Assembly: GCF_001428075.1 (NCBI RefSeq) | Contig: NZ_LMSI01000025.1 | Coordinates: forward strand, 67,330 to 131,329 | Reading direction: 5' to 3' | Source of the DNA: Arthrobacter sp. Soil764 | GTDB taxonomy: Bacteria > Actinomycetota > Actinomycetes > Actinomycetales > Micrococcaceae | Length of the DNA stretch: 64,000 nucleotides | In this document: piece by piece, positions 1-7,658 of the stretch | How the letters are laid out: each line of letters starts with the position of its first letter | Numbering within the stretch: position 1 is the stretch's first letter | The notes under the pieces: generated by a model | Told to the model about the DNA's origin: nothing | Databases searched by the model: none | The model's input: the letters and a program-made list of their open reading frames with translations, nothing else | Program-made: the position numbers and the translations under genes

Positions 1-309
1 TGCGGCCCAGATCCGGACCGGCTGGCCGGCCTTGCCCCCGGAAGTCTCCCCGGCAGCCTCCTCCCCCACTGCGTTCTGCTCGGCAACCAGCCGGGCGACG
101 ACGTCGGCCATCACCTGGTGCGCCGTGGGGTGCGCACTGTAGCTGAGGCGCTCCACGGCCTTGCCGCCGTCGTGGTTGCGCACCACGCCGCTGAAGCTGA
201 CCACCGCACCGGCGGTATCGCTTTCCACCGCGGCAATCGCCTGGTCCACGGAGATGGGCTCCGCGCTCAGGACTGCCCGCACTACCTCGAATGCTGCGTC
301 AGTGCCCAT
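1..309 (-). CDS. moaE: Molybdopterin synthase catalytic subunit MoaE (3' part beyond window)
   Basis: This is the large subunit of molybdopterin synthase, which together with MoaD puts the dithiolene sulfurs into precursor Z. 103 residues are visible and the reading frame is still open at base 1, so the C-terminus with the catalytic lysine lies outside. The visible part has the MoaE core: FSGVVRNHDGG at about residues 39-49 and SYSAHPTA near 57-64. The ATG at 307-309 overlaps the end of mog by 11 nt, so it is the last visible gene of the moeA-moaC-mog-moaE operon. It was found by translating the minus strand directly. The family call is from sequence motifs and context. Confidence 0.9.
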   Translation of the reverse strand, partial: MGTDAAFEVVRAVLSAEPISVDQAIAAVESDTAGAVVSFSGVVRNHDGGKAVERLSYSAHPTAHQVMADVVARLVAEQNAVGEEAAGETSGGKAGQPVRIWAA

Positions 310-829
310 GTCCGCCCTCCAACTGGTCGCAAAGGTGCCCGATCACCGGGTCCAGGACGCTGAGCCCGTCCATGACCCCTTTCGGTGACCCGGGCAGGTT
401 CACAATAAAGGTCCGGCCCGCGGCGCCGGCGTAGCCCCTGCTCAGGGCCGCCAGCGGGGTCTTGGCAGCGCCGGCCCGCCTGATCGCTTCCATGATGCCG
501 GGGATTTCCCGGTCCAGCAGCGGCAGGGTGACATCGGGCGTGCGGTCGTCCGGGCTGAGGCCGGTGCCGCCGCTGGTAATGACGACGGCGGGACGCTGGG
601 TGAGGAGGGCCCTGATGGCAGCGCCCACGGGATCACCGTCGGGGACCACCATGGCAGGGAAGACGTCGAAGCCGTGTTCCGTGAGCCAGTCGGTGATCAC
701 GGGACCGGTTTCGTCGTCGTAGATGCCGGCCGCGGCGCGGGTGGAGGCGATCACGACGCCGGCCTTCCGCCCCTGCACGTCGCCGTGGCGGTGGGGTTCG
801 GAGACGTCCATGACGTTGGGGTTGGTCAC
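299..829 (-). CDS. mog: Molybdopterin adenylyltransferase, MogA/MoaB family
   Basis: The protein (176 aa) belongs to the family that adenylylates molybdopterin before molybdate insertion by MoeA. The MPT-binding signature TSGGTGLSPDDRTPDVT is at residues 85-101 and NLPGSPKG at 144-151. The start is GTG at 827-829, which overlaps the moaC stop as GTGA, so translation is probably coupled. Its 3' end overlaps moaE. MogA and MoaB are hard to separate by sequence alone. I call it mog because it sits in a Moco operon and no second homologue is visible in the window. Confidence 0.9.
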   Translation of the reverse strand: MTNPNVMDVSEPHRHGDVQGRKAGVVIASTRAAAGIYDDETGPVITDWLTEHGFDVFPAMVVPDGDPVGAAIRALLTQRPAVVITSGGTGLSPDDRTPDVTLPLLDREIPGIMEAIRRAGAAKTPLAALSRGYAGAAGRTFIVNLPGSPKGVMDGLSVLDPVIGHLCDQLEGGHGH

Positions 830-1317
830 AGTGCCCAGTCTCCGCTCTTGCCGCCGCTCTTGGCCAGCACCTTGATTTCCGTCAGGACGGCATGCTTGTC
901 CACCGCCTTGATCATGTCGTAGACACTAAGGGCTGCCACTGACACTGCGGTCAGGGCCTCCATCTCCACGCCGGTGACACCCCGGGTCTTCACGGTGGAG
1001 CTGATGGTCACGGCGTCAGTGCCGAGGTCGAAGTCAACGGTGACTTTTGAGAGGGGCAGCGGGTGGCAGAGCGGAATCAGGTCCGGCGTCTTCTTGGCGC
1101 CCATGATGCCTGCCACGCGGGCCACGGCCAGGGCATCGCCCTTGGGGAGGCCGCCAGTGCCCAGGAGCTGCATCACCTCGGTGGTGGTCCTGACGGTGGC
1201 GGTGGCCGTAGCTTCCCGGGTGGTCTCGGCTTTGGCGGAGACATCCACCATCTGGGCGCTGCCGTCCTGGCGCAGGTGCGTCAGTGCGGGGGTATGTTCT
1301 GCGTTCACAGCATCCAT
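826..1317 (-). CDS. moaC: Cyclic pyranopterin monophosphate synthase MoaC
   Basis: MoaC works with MoaA in the first step of Moco synthesis, turning the GTP-derived intermediate into cyclic pyranopterin monophosphate. The protein is 163 aa, normal for the family. It shows KTPDLIPLCHPLPL at about 76-89, GVEMEAL near 116-122 and KAVDK at about 137-141, which contain the conserved substrate-binding and catalytic residues. The frame stays open far upstream, but the ATG at 1315-1317 gives the family-sized protein and overlaps the end of moeA by 13 nt. The longer frame is an antisense-like shadow of moeA. Confidence 0.94.
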   Translation of the reverse strand: MDAVNAEHTPALTHLRQDGSAQMVDVSAKAETTREATATATVRTTTEVMQLLGTGGLPKGDALAVARVAGIMGAKKTPDLIPLCHPLPLSKVTVDFDLGTDAVTISSTVKTRGVTGVEMEALTAVSVAALSVYDMIKAVDKHAVLTEIKVLAKSGGKSGDWAL

Positions 1318-2570
1318 ACTTCCACCTCGTCGCCGCCGGCGAGTTCCGTTACACCGGAAGGAACGTGGACCAGGACGTTCGATCCGGCGAGGGCGTGCAT
1401 CAGGTGCGAGCTCTCGCCGCCCTCCAGCCGAACGGTTCCGTCCGGCTGCAGGCTGCCGCGCCGGACCTGGTGCTTGTGCCGGGGCGAGGTGAGTTTCCCG
1501 CCCGCCCCTCCAAGGTCGAGGCGGGCGCGCAGCGGCAGCCTTCGGGCCGGCGCCCCAAGCAATTCCGACAGTGCGGGGCGGAGGAACATCTCGAAGGACA
1601 CCAGGCAGCTGACCGGATTGCCGGGAAACCCAACGAAGGGGACACCGTCGAACGTTCCCAGTCCCTGGGGCCCGCCCGGCTGCATGGCCACGTGCAGGAA
1701 GTCCACCGGCTGGTCCGCCATTGCCTGCCGAACCACTTCGTAGGCCCCCTTGCTGACCCCGCCGGTGGTGACGATCAGGTCGGCGTCCCGGCCTTCGGTC
1801 CGCAGCAGCGCCTGGAGTTCGGCCGGGTTGTCGGTTGAAATGCCGGTGCGCCGGACTGCCAGGCCCGCCTGTTTCATGGCGGCTTCCAGGAGTGTTCCGT
1901 TGGAGTCGTAGATCTTGCCGGGCGGGAGCGGCAGGCCGGGTTCCACCACCTCGTCCCCCGTGGTGACCAGCAGGACGGTCACCACCTTGTACACTGCCAC
2001 CTCCGGCAGGCCCAGGGCGGCGAGCAGCCCCAACTGGGCCGGCCCCAGGCACGTCCCGGCGGCCAGGGCACGCTCCCCTGCCCTGATGTCGCTGCCCGGG
2101 AAGCGCACGAACGTTCCGGGTGCGGTAGCCGGCAGCATTACTGTCTGCCCGTCAACGGATGCCAGGAAGTGGTCCGGCACCGCCTTTTCAATAGGCACGA
2201 CGGCGTCGGCCCCCGCCGGGATCATGGCACCGGTCATGATGGGCGCCGCAGTGCCCGGCTCGAGCGGCTGCGGACTTGACCCGGCGGGAACCGGGGACAT
2301 GATGCCCAGGTCAGCGCCGGCGTCGGGAATGTCCGCAGAACGGACGGCGTACCCGTCCATCTGGGAATTGGCGAAGGGGGGAAGGCTGATCGGCGCGGCG
2401 ACGTCGCCCACCAGGCCGCGGCCCAGTGCCTGGCTGAGTGGCAGGGTTTCGATGCGGTCCGTTGTCCGGAGCGGCCGGAGAAGTTCGACGACGGCGGCTG
2501 CATGCTCAGCGACGGACCGGGCGTGCTCCGCTGCGTGGTGGGCGGGGCCCTGCGTGGTGTGGCTGGTCAT
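1305..2570 (-). CDS. moeA: Molybdopterin molybdenumtransferase MoeA
   Basis: MoeA inserts molybdate into adenylylated molybdopterin to give active Moco. The protein is 421 aa, a normal length. It carries PPFANSQMDGYAV at residues 64-76, a TGDEV motif just after 200, IYDSNG, TTGGVS, and the late MQPGGPQGLG and GFPGNPVS motifs. The ATG at 2568-2570 is preceded by AAAGGCG as a plausible ribosome binding site. It is the first gene of the minus-strand moeA-moaC-mog-moaE operon; the molybdoenzyme gene ends 57 nt upstream of its start, so the two may be cotranscribed. Confidence 0.95.
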   Translation of the reverse strand: MTSHTTQGPAHHAAEHARSVAEHAAAVVELLRPLRTTDRIETLPLSQALGRGLVGDVAAPISLPPFANSQMDGYAVRSADIPDAGADLGIMSPVPAGSSPQPLEPGTAAPIMTGAMIPAGADAVVPIEKAVPDHFLASVDGQTVMLPATAPGTFVRFPGSDIRAGERALAAGTCLGPAQLGLLAALGLPEVAVYKVVTVLLVTTGDEVVEPGLPLPPGKIYDSNGTLLEAAMKQAGLAVRRTGISTDNPAELQALLRTEGRDADLIVTTGGVSKGAYEVVRQAMADQPVDFLHVAMQPGGPQGLGTFDGVPFVGFPGNPVSCLVSFEMFLRPALSELLGAPARRLPLRARLDLGGAGGKLTSPRHKHQVRRGSLQPDGTVRLEGGESSHLMHALAGSNVLVHVPSGVTELAGGDEVEVWML

Positions 2571-2627
2571 GGGTGCGCCTTTGGTCTGGGCCGTCAGGTG
2601 GTCTGGTCCTCAGGTGGGCCGAGGCCG

Positions 2628-4310
2628 TCAGGATTTCACGTCCACTCTAACGGTGTGGAATCCGGTGGCTCCGTCGGGCGCCGGTGGGCGTGCGGTTTCG
2701 TCCTGGAGTTCACCCGCGTGGTTGGTGGCGCGCACCTGGACCTCGTACTGCCCCGGGGTGAGGTCCACGTCCAGCTTCCACTGGTACCAGGTGTCGGCGG
2801 AGATCCCCGTGGCGAGATCCGCTTCCCGCCACGGTCCGCGGTTGATCCGCAGTTCCACCTTCCGGATGCCGGTGTGCTGGGCCCAGGCGACTCCGGCGAA
2901 AACAACCGTTCCCGCATTGACCGGGCGGCCGCTGCGGGGGACGTCAATGCGGGACGACGTCTTGATGGGCCCGCGCTCGGACCAGCCACGCGGAGTCCAG
3001 TACCCGGCGTCGTCGGCGAACCGGGTGAGTTTGAGTTCGGTGACCCATTTGGTGGCCGAGACATAGCCATACAGGCCCGGAACCACCAGGCGGACCGGGA
3101 AGCCGTGCTCCAGCGGCAGCGGTTCACCGTTCATGCCCACAGCCAGCAGGGCATCCCGGTTATCGGTGAGGACCTCCAGCGGCGTCCCGGCGGTCCAGCC
3201 GTCGGCGCTGCGGGAGAGGACCATGTCGGCGTCCGGCTGGGGACCGGCCAGGGCCAGCAGTTCCCGGACTGGCCAGCCCAGCCAACGGGCATTTCCGATC
3301 AGGTCACCGCCCACGCCGTTGGAGACGCAGGCGATGGTGATGTGCCGTTCGGTCAGCGGCTTGGCCAGGAGGTCCGCGTAGGAGAGCTGGACTTCCCGGG
3401 CTACCTTGCCGGTCACTTTCAGGACCCAGCTATCCGGGTTCACCGCCGGGACGGACAGCGCGGTGTCGATCCGGTAGAAGTCCCGGTTAGGGGTTACCAG
3501 CGGTGTCGTCCCTGCAACACCCGACTCCGCAGCAGCAGGCACGGGCTTTGCCGGTGACGCCGCTGCGGGAAGGGTGATCCGTGCCCGGGCCTCCGTGACC
3601 GCCATGGTGGCCCCGCGCCAGATTCCCGCCAGTACTCCTCCCGCCGCAGAAGCCGCTGCGGTAACACCGAGGAACTGGAAGAAGCTGCGGCGGGATTGGG
3701 CGGCCACGGGGCCGGCCGTGGTTCCGGCAGCGGCAGCAGGCTGGCTCGCAGTTGGGTGGACGGGCATGGACACGTCCCACGCGTGCAGCCTTGGCACCAG
3801 GACGCGCAACAGCACGACGGCGGCGCCCGCGGCCAGGAGCGGCGGGATGAGTGACATGGGGGTCATCTGGGAACGCGTCAGGACGGCGGCAGCTCCGGCG
3901 AGTCCGAAGATTCCCATCACGGCAGCACCGGTGAACCGCCGCCGGTACTCAAGGACTCCGGCCAGCGCGGCCAGGGCAGCGATGACCAGCGCCATTCCCA
4001 CCAGGAGGGCCGCCTTGTCTGCCGTGCCGAAGACGGAGATCGCCCAGTCCTTGACGCCGGGAGGGACGGCGTCGATGACGGCGCCGCCCACGGCTGTCAA
4101 CGGTGACAGGGATGGGCTGAGGACCCCCGCGGCCAACTCCCCCACTGCCACGCCGGCTCCTGCCGCGGCTATCCCGGCAGCCGCAGCCCAACCACCCCTG
4201 GCGCGTGGGACTGCCTGCATCGGGACGGGACTCTCCACGCGCTCCCCAAGGCCGGCGCCGTCGTCGTCCGCCGTGTGCCGGCGCTGGGAACTCTCCACAC
4301 CTTCCAGCAT
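2628..4310 (-). CDS. Membrane-anchored sulfite-oxidase-type molybdopterin oxidoreductase
   Basis: The protein (560 aa from this start) has two parts. The N-terminal half has about four membrane segments (roughly residues 40-64, 99-121, 127-145 and 151-172). These are followed by an internal twin-arginine motif RRSFFQFLG near 207-215 with a fifth hydrophobic stretch. The C-terminal half is a sulfite oxidase/YedY-type Moco domain, with the probable molybdenum-ligand cysteine in ITIACVSNGVGG at about residue 328, then an immunoglobulin-like dimerisation domain. The enzyme should face outside, and its substrate is unknown. I chose the ATG at 4308-4310; GTG at 4373 and ATG at 4346 are in frame but lie inside the likely promoter. 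Moco genes flank it on both sides. Confidence 0.82.
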   Translation of the reverse strand: MLEGVESSQRRHTADDDGAGLGERVESPVPMQAVPRARGGWAAAAGIAAAGAGVAVGELAAGVLSPSLSPLTAVGGAVIDAVPPGVKDWAISVFGTADKAALLVGMALVIAALAALAGVLEYRRRFTGAAVMGIFGLAGAAAVLTRSQMTPMSLIPPLLAAGAAVVLLRVLVPRLHAWDVSMPVHPTASQPAAAAGTTAGPVAAQSRRSFFQFLGVTAAASAAGGVLAGIWRGATMAVTEARARITLPAAASPAKPVPAAAESGVAGTTPLVTPNRDFYRIDTALSVPAVNPDSWVLKVTGKVAREVQLSYADLLAKPLTERHITIACVSNGVGGDLIGNARWLGWPVRELLALAGPQPDADMVLSRSADGWTAGTPLEVLTDNRDALLAVGMNGEPLPLEHGFPVRLVVPGLYGYVSATKWVTELKLTRFADDAGYWTPRGWSERGPIKTSSRIDVPRSGRPVNAGTVVFAGVAWAQHTGIRKVELRINRGPWREADLATGISADTWYQWKLDVDLTPGQYEVQVRATNHAGELQDETARPPAPDGATGFHTVRVDVKS

Positions 4311-4345
4311 AGGTTTGCCAAGGGTCGCCTGCGGCGGTGCGCCCA

Positions 4346-4373
4346 TATATCTTGCCCAGCTGACTCTGGTCAC
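4346..4373 (-). promoter_or_regulatory. Candidate promoter of the molybdoenzyme gene
   Basis: On the minus strand GATATA (4346-4351) lies 16 nt downstream of GTGACC (4368-4373), a weak -10/-35 pair. It gives a short 5' leader before the ATG at 4310. The divergent moaA -10 element lies only about 30 nt away. This is inference from spacing. Confidence 0.3.
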
Positions 4374-4400
4374 AGGTGTGATGGGCGGCTCAACGTGGCG

Positions 4401-4406
4401 TAGCCT
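4401..4406 (+). promoter_or_regulatory. -10 element of moaA, leaderless
   Basis: TAGCCT fits TANNNT and lies 6 nt before the moaA ATG at 4413. No Shine-Dalgarno sequence is present, so transcription probably starts at or next to the start codon. No good -35 box is visible. Confidence 0.5.
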
Positions 4407-4412
4407 GATTTC

Positions 4413-5540
4413 ATGAGTGTCCAGCTAGGCATGCCCCAGCCGCGGGAGGAAGCAGCATCGGCGCTGCCCGGCGTTCCCGCGCGCCGCCCGGCCGATGCAC
4501 CGGCCGGGCTGGTGGATCGGTATGGCCGCCGCGCCACCGACATGAGGCTGTCCCTGACGGACAAGTGCAACCTCCGCTGCACCTACTGCATGCCGGCAGA
4601 GGGCCTGGAATGGCTCGCCAAGCAGGCTGTCATGTCTGCCGGGGAGATCGTGCGGACTGTCAAGGTTGGCGTGGAGCAGCTGGGTGTCCGCGAACTGCGG
4701 CTGACCGGCGGCGAGCCGCTTGTCCGGCACGACCTGGTGCAGATCATCGCGGAACTGCGGGCCAACCACCCGGACCTGCCGATCTCCATGACCACCAACG
4801 GTGTTGGCCTGGCCAAGAAGGCCGCAGCCCTCAAGGAAGCCGGCCTGACCCGCATCAATGTGTCACTGGATTCCCTGCATGAAGAAACGTTCACCAAGCT
4901 GACCCGGCGTCCGTTCCTGGGCCAGGTCCTGGCCGGCGTGGACGCCGCGTGGGCTGCCGGCCTGGGCCCGGTCAAACTGAACGCTGTCCTGATGCGCGGC
5001 ATTAACGATGCCGAATCGCCGCAGCTGCTCGACTGGGCGTTGGGACGCGGCTACGAACTGCGGTTCATCGAACAGATGCCGTTGGACGCCGATCACGGCT
5101 GGACCCGCCGCAACATGATCACCGCAGCCGAGATCCGCGATCTGCTGTCCCGCGACTTTGTCCTCAGCCCCGATCCCCGGGCGCGTGACGGTGCCCCTGC
5201 GGAGCGGTTTGAAGTACGACGGCGGGCGGCAGGTTCGGCGGATCCGGCTGGTCCGGTGCTGGGCACCGTGGGAATTATCGCTTCCGTCACGGAGCCGTTT
5301 TGCTCTGACTGCCGGCGCACCAGGATCACTGCCGAGGGCAAGATCATGAGTTGCCTGTTCTCGCGCGAGGAGTTCGACCTGCTGGGCTTGTTGCGGGCCG
5401 GCGCCACCGACGATGAGCTGGCGCAGCGGTGGCAGGACGCCATGTGGATCAAACCGAAGGCCCACGGCATGGACCATGTGGGACTGGATGCTCCGGACTT
5501 CGTCCAGCCGGACCGCAGCATGAGCGCCATCGGGGGCTGA
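4413..5540 (+). CDS. moaA: GTP 3',8-cyclase MoaA (radical SAM)
   Basis: MoaA is a radical SAM enzyme that rearranges GTP in the first step of Moco synthesis. The protein is 375 aa. The SAM cluster motif DKCNLRCTYCM has cysteines at about 52, 56 and 59, and the C-terminal GTP-binding cluster is CSDCRRTRITAEGKIMSC at about 290-308. The C-terminus ends in Gly-Gly, which MoaA proteins need for activity. The first 35 residues form a variable Pro/Ala-rich extension. The ATG at 4413 is supported by a leaderless-type -10 box. moaD follows after 5 nt in the same direction. Confidence 0.96.
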   Translation: MSVQLGMPQPREEAASALPGVPARRPADAPAGLVDRYGRRATDMRLSLTDKCNLRCTYCMPAEGLEWLAKQAVMSAGEIVRTVKVGVEQLGVRELRLTGGEPLVRHDLVQIIAELRANHPDLPISMTTNGVGLAKKAAALKEAGLTRINVSLDSLHEETFTKLTRRPFLGQVLAGVDAAWAAGLGPVKLNAVLMRGINDAESPQLLDWALGRGYELRFIEQMPLDADHGWTRRNMITAAEIRDLLSRDFVLSPDPRARDGAPAERFEVRRRAAGSADPAGPVLGTVGIIASVTEPFCSDCRRTRITAEGKIMSCLFSREEFDLLGLLRAGATDDELAQRWQDAMWIKPKAHGMDHVGLDAPDFVQPDRSMSAIGG

Positions 5541-5545
5541 CCGGG

Positions 5546-5812
5546 ATGCTTGTACGTTATTTTGCTGCCGCACGCGCTGCCGCAGGTTTCGAGGAAGAAA
5601 AGTTCGAACTTCCCGATGGTGCTACCGTGGCGGACCTGCTGGAGGCGGTGCTCGCCGTGGAGCGTGCCGAACCCCCTGCCGGGACGCCGCCGCTTCCGCG
5701 CATCCTGTCCCGCAGCAGCTTCCTGCTCAATGAGGTGGCGGTGCGGGACCGCTCGACAGTTCTTGGTCCGGACGACGTGGTGGACGTGCTGCCTCCGTTC
5801 GCCGGCGGGTAA
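5546..5812 (+). CDS. moaD: Molybdopterin synthase sulfur carrier subunit MoaD
   Basis: This is the small ubiquitin-like subunit of molybdopterin synthase (88 aa). It ends in FAGG; the terminal Gly-Gly is adenylylated and thiocarboxylated, and the sulfur is then handed to MoaE. It starts at the ATG at 5546, 5 nt after the moaA stop, with the start context overlapping the end of moaA. Its partner moaE lies on the opposite strand at the left edge of the window. Length, beta-grasp pattern and the Gly-Gly end make the call firm. Confidence 0.93.
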   Translation: MLVRYFAAARAAAGFEEEKFELPDGATVADLLEAVLAVERAEPPAGTPPLPRILSRSSFLLNEVAVRDRSTVLGPDDVVDVLPPFAGG

Positions 5813-5899
5813 ATAAGCGGGTTGCAGCCGGAACAGCTTTTCGAGGCTGCCGCGGCCTTCTGATTGCCTGGGGCCGCTGATAGCCCGGCGCAGCTTGGA

Positions 5900-5922
5900 A
5901 TGTCAGACCCCCGTTGGATGAT
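5900..5922 (+). promoter_or_regulatory. Candidate DNA-damage (PafBC-type) leaderless promoter
   Basis: TGTCAG (5901-5906) within a 9-mer, 8 nt of spacer, and GATGAT (5917-5922) are followed 6 nt later by the ATG at 5929. As I recall, the mycobacterial RecA-independent damage promoter is TTGTCRGTG, 8 nt, TANNNT. The match here is partial: 6 of 9 in the upstream box and one mismatch in the -10 box. The spacing agrees exactly. Confidence 0.35.
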
Positions 5923-5928
5923 GTCTTC

Positions 5929-7584
5929 ATGGGAATCGGCAGCGGTTGTGGAGTGGTTTTGGAGGGTGTTCATGCCTCTGTTGCCGCCCTCGATGCGCTG
6001 GACCGCGAGGATGCTTTCCTGGCTGCCGGGGCAGGTGTTGGTGCCGGTCTGGATGTGTTGCAGCGGCGGTACGAGCTCCGGCTGGAACGGCTGGAAGTCT
6101 CGTCCCGTTTGAGGGCACAGCTGGCGGCCGTGGAAGCCCGGGACGCGGCGGAGTGCGTTGGGTTCCAGCACGCGATGCTTGCCCCGGACGCGCCGGTGCA
6201 TGAGCGCACGTTCGCGGAGATGTCAGCGGTGGAGGAGATCGCGGGGGTCCTGACCATCAGCTCCGGTGCCGCCGGGGCATTCGTGGAGCAGTCCCGGCGG
6301 GTGTGTTCCCTCCCGCAGGTCCTTGAGGCTTTGGCCGCCGGAGACCTGTCCTGGCAGCACGCCCGGATTGTTGCCGACGAAACCGAAGGCCTCACCCCGG
6401 ACGGTGCCGCCGCCCTGGTGGCGCACTTCTTCGACCCCGATGCCCCGAACCCGGCCCGCGGCGCCGCCCCCGGCGAACTCGTGCCATCGCGATTCCGGGT
6501 CAGAGTCCGCGCCTGGCGGGAACGCCACCACCCCGAAAGCCTGCAGAAGCGGCACGCGAAGGGTGTTGCGGACCGGCGAATGGAATACACCCCGGACCGC
6601 GACGGCATGGCCTGGATCTCCCTCTGCCTTCCCGGCGACACCGCCTGCGCCATCTGGAACCGCACCACCGCCACCGCCCGCGGCCTCCAAGGCCCCAACG
6701 AACCCCGCACCCTCACCCAGCTCCGCCCCGACATCGCCGCATCGCTCCTCCTCGGCGCCGGAACGTCTGCGCGTGAGGCTGCTGCGGGTGAGGCGGCCGG
6801 GAGGACTGGTGATGCTGCGGGAACGGGTGCAGGCAGCGTTTCCGGTACCGGGAGCGCTGCGGGGAGCAATAGTGATATTGGACGAGTACCCACGCCGCGT
6901 GCGGACGTGCTGGTCATGGTCCCGGTCTTCTCCCTCCTCGGGCTGACGGAGGAACCGGCGGTGCTGGACGGCCACGGCCCCATCCCGGCGTCGATGGCAC
7001 GCAAACTCGTCGCGGACGGGGCGGAGTCGTTCTACCGCGTCCTGGTCGACCCCCGCGACGGCGCCCCGCTGGAGATTGGACGCACCCGCTACCGGCTCAC
7101 GGAGACCATCAAACAATGGATCCGGATGCGGGACGGCAAATGCACCTTCCCCGGTTGCAGCAACCACACCGCCGACATCGAGAGCGACCACCTCACCGCC
7201 TGGGAAAACGGCGGAACCACCGGCACCAGCAACCTGGCACAACTCTGCCCAAAGCATCACCGGCTCAAGCACGCCCGCCCGTGGGTACCCGATGCCGCAA
7301 GCAAGAACGGACCGCCCGGCTGGACCTCACCCACCGGCCGCCACTACAAACCCGAGCACCCCGACCGGGAACCAACCCACTGGCCACCAGGAATCCTGGA
7401 GTCACCAGCCGAGATGCCGGATTGGCCGGACGTGCCGGAAGTGCTAAGTGGAGAGCCACCCGGTGACCGCTTCATTGACCCGGACGAACTCTCACCGGCC
7501 GATCCGCTGTGGGACGACTTCTACGCGATGGCATTCCGCCTGCCGCCGGATCCAGAAATGAACTGGCAGTTGTTGCTGATGTGA
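5929..7584 (+). CDS. DUF222 domain protein with C-terminal HNH endonuclease
   Basis: The protein (551 aa) has an N-terminal DUF222 (13E12 repeat) region. A Gly/Ala/Ser-rich linker of about 40 residues lies near 275-325. The C-terminal HNH nuclease has CTFPGC at 405-410, a central DH pair and CPKHH at 440-444, giving two zinc CxxC/CxxH-like pairs and the catalytic histidine. Such genes are multi-copy in actinobacteria and their function is unclear; in mycobacteria some 13E12 members are reported as damage-induced. I chose the ATG at 5929 over a TTG 15 nt upstream because a -10-like GATGAT lies 6 nt before it. No partner gene follows. The next gene converges on it. Confidence 0.88.
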   Translation: MGIGSGCGVVLEGVHASVAALDALDREDAFLAAGAGVGAGLDVLQRRYELRLERLEVSSRLRAQLAAVEARDAAECVGFQHAMLAPDAPVHERTFAEMSAVEEIAGVLTISSGAAGAFVEQSRRVCSLPQVLEALAAGDLSWQHARIVADETEGLTPDGAAALVAHFFDPDAPNPARGAAPGELVPSRFRVRVRAWRERHHPESLQKRHAKGVADRRMEYTPDRDGMAWISLCLPGDTACAIWNRTTATARGLQGPNEPRTLTQLRPDIAASLLLGAGTSAREAAAGEAAGRTGDAAGTGAGSVSGTGSAAGSNSDIGRVPTPRADVLVMVPVFSLLGLTEEPAVLDGHGPIPASMARKLVADGAESFYRVLVDPRDGAPLEIGRTRYRLTETIKQWIRMRDGKCTFPGCSNHTADIESDHLTAWENGGTTGTSNLAQLCPKHHRLKHARPWVPDAASKNGPPGWTSPTGRHYKPEHPDREPTHWPPGILESPAEMPDWPDVPEVLSGEPPGDRFIDPDELSPADPLWDDFYAMAFRLPPDPEMNWQLLLM

Positions 7585-7658
7585 ATAGTCCTGCTGAACC
7601 CTGTGCTGGCAACACTGGTGGTCCACTGTCCAGCGTTCGTGGTTCCAAGCAGCCATTG

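Noticed and set aside
826..2052. A possible long fusion protein containing MoaC
   Set aside because: The upstream 245 residues are Arg/Pro/Gly-rich and lie opposite in phase to moeA; MoaC is complete from the ATG at 1317.
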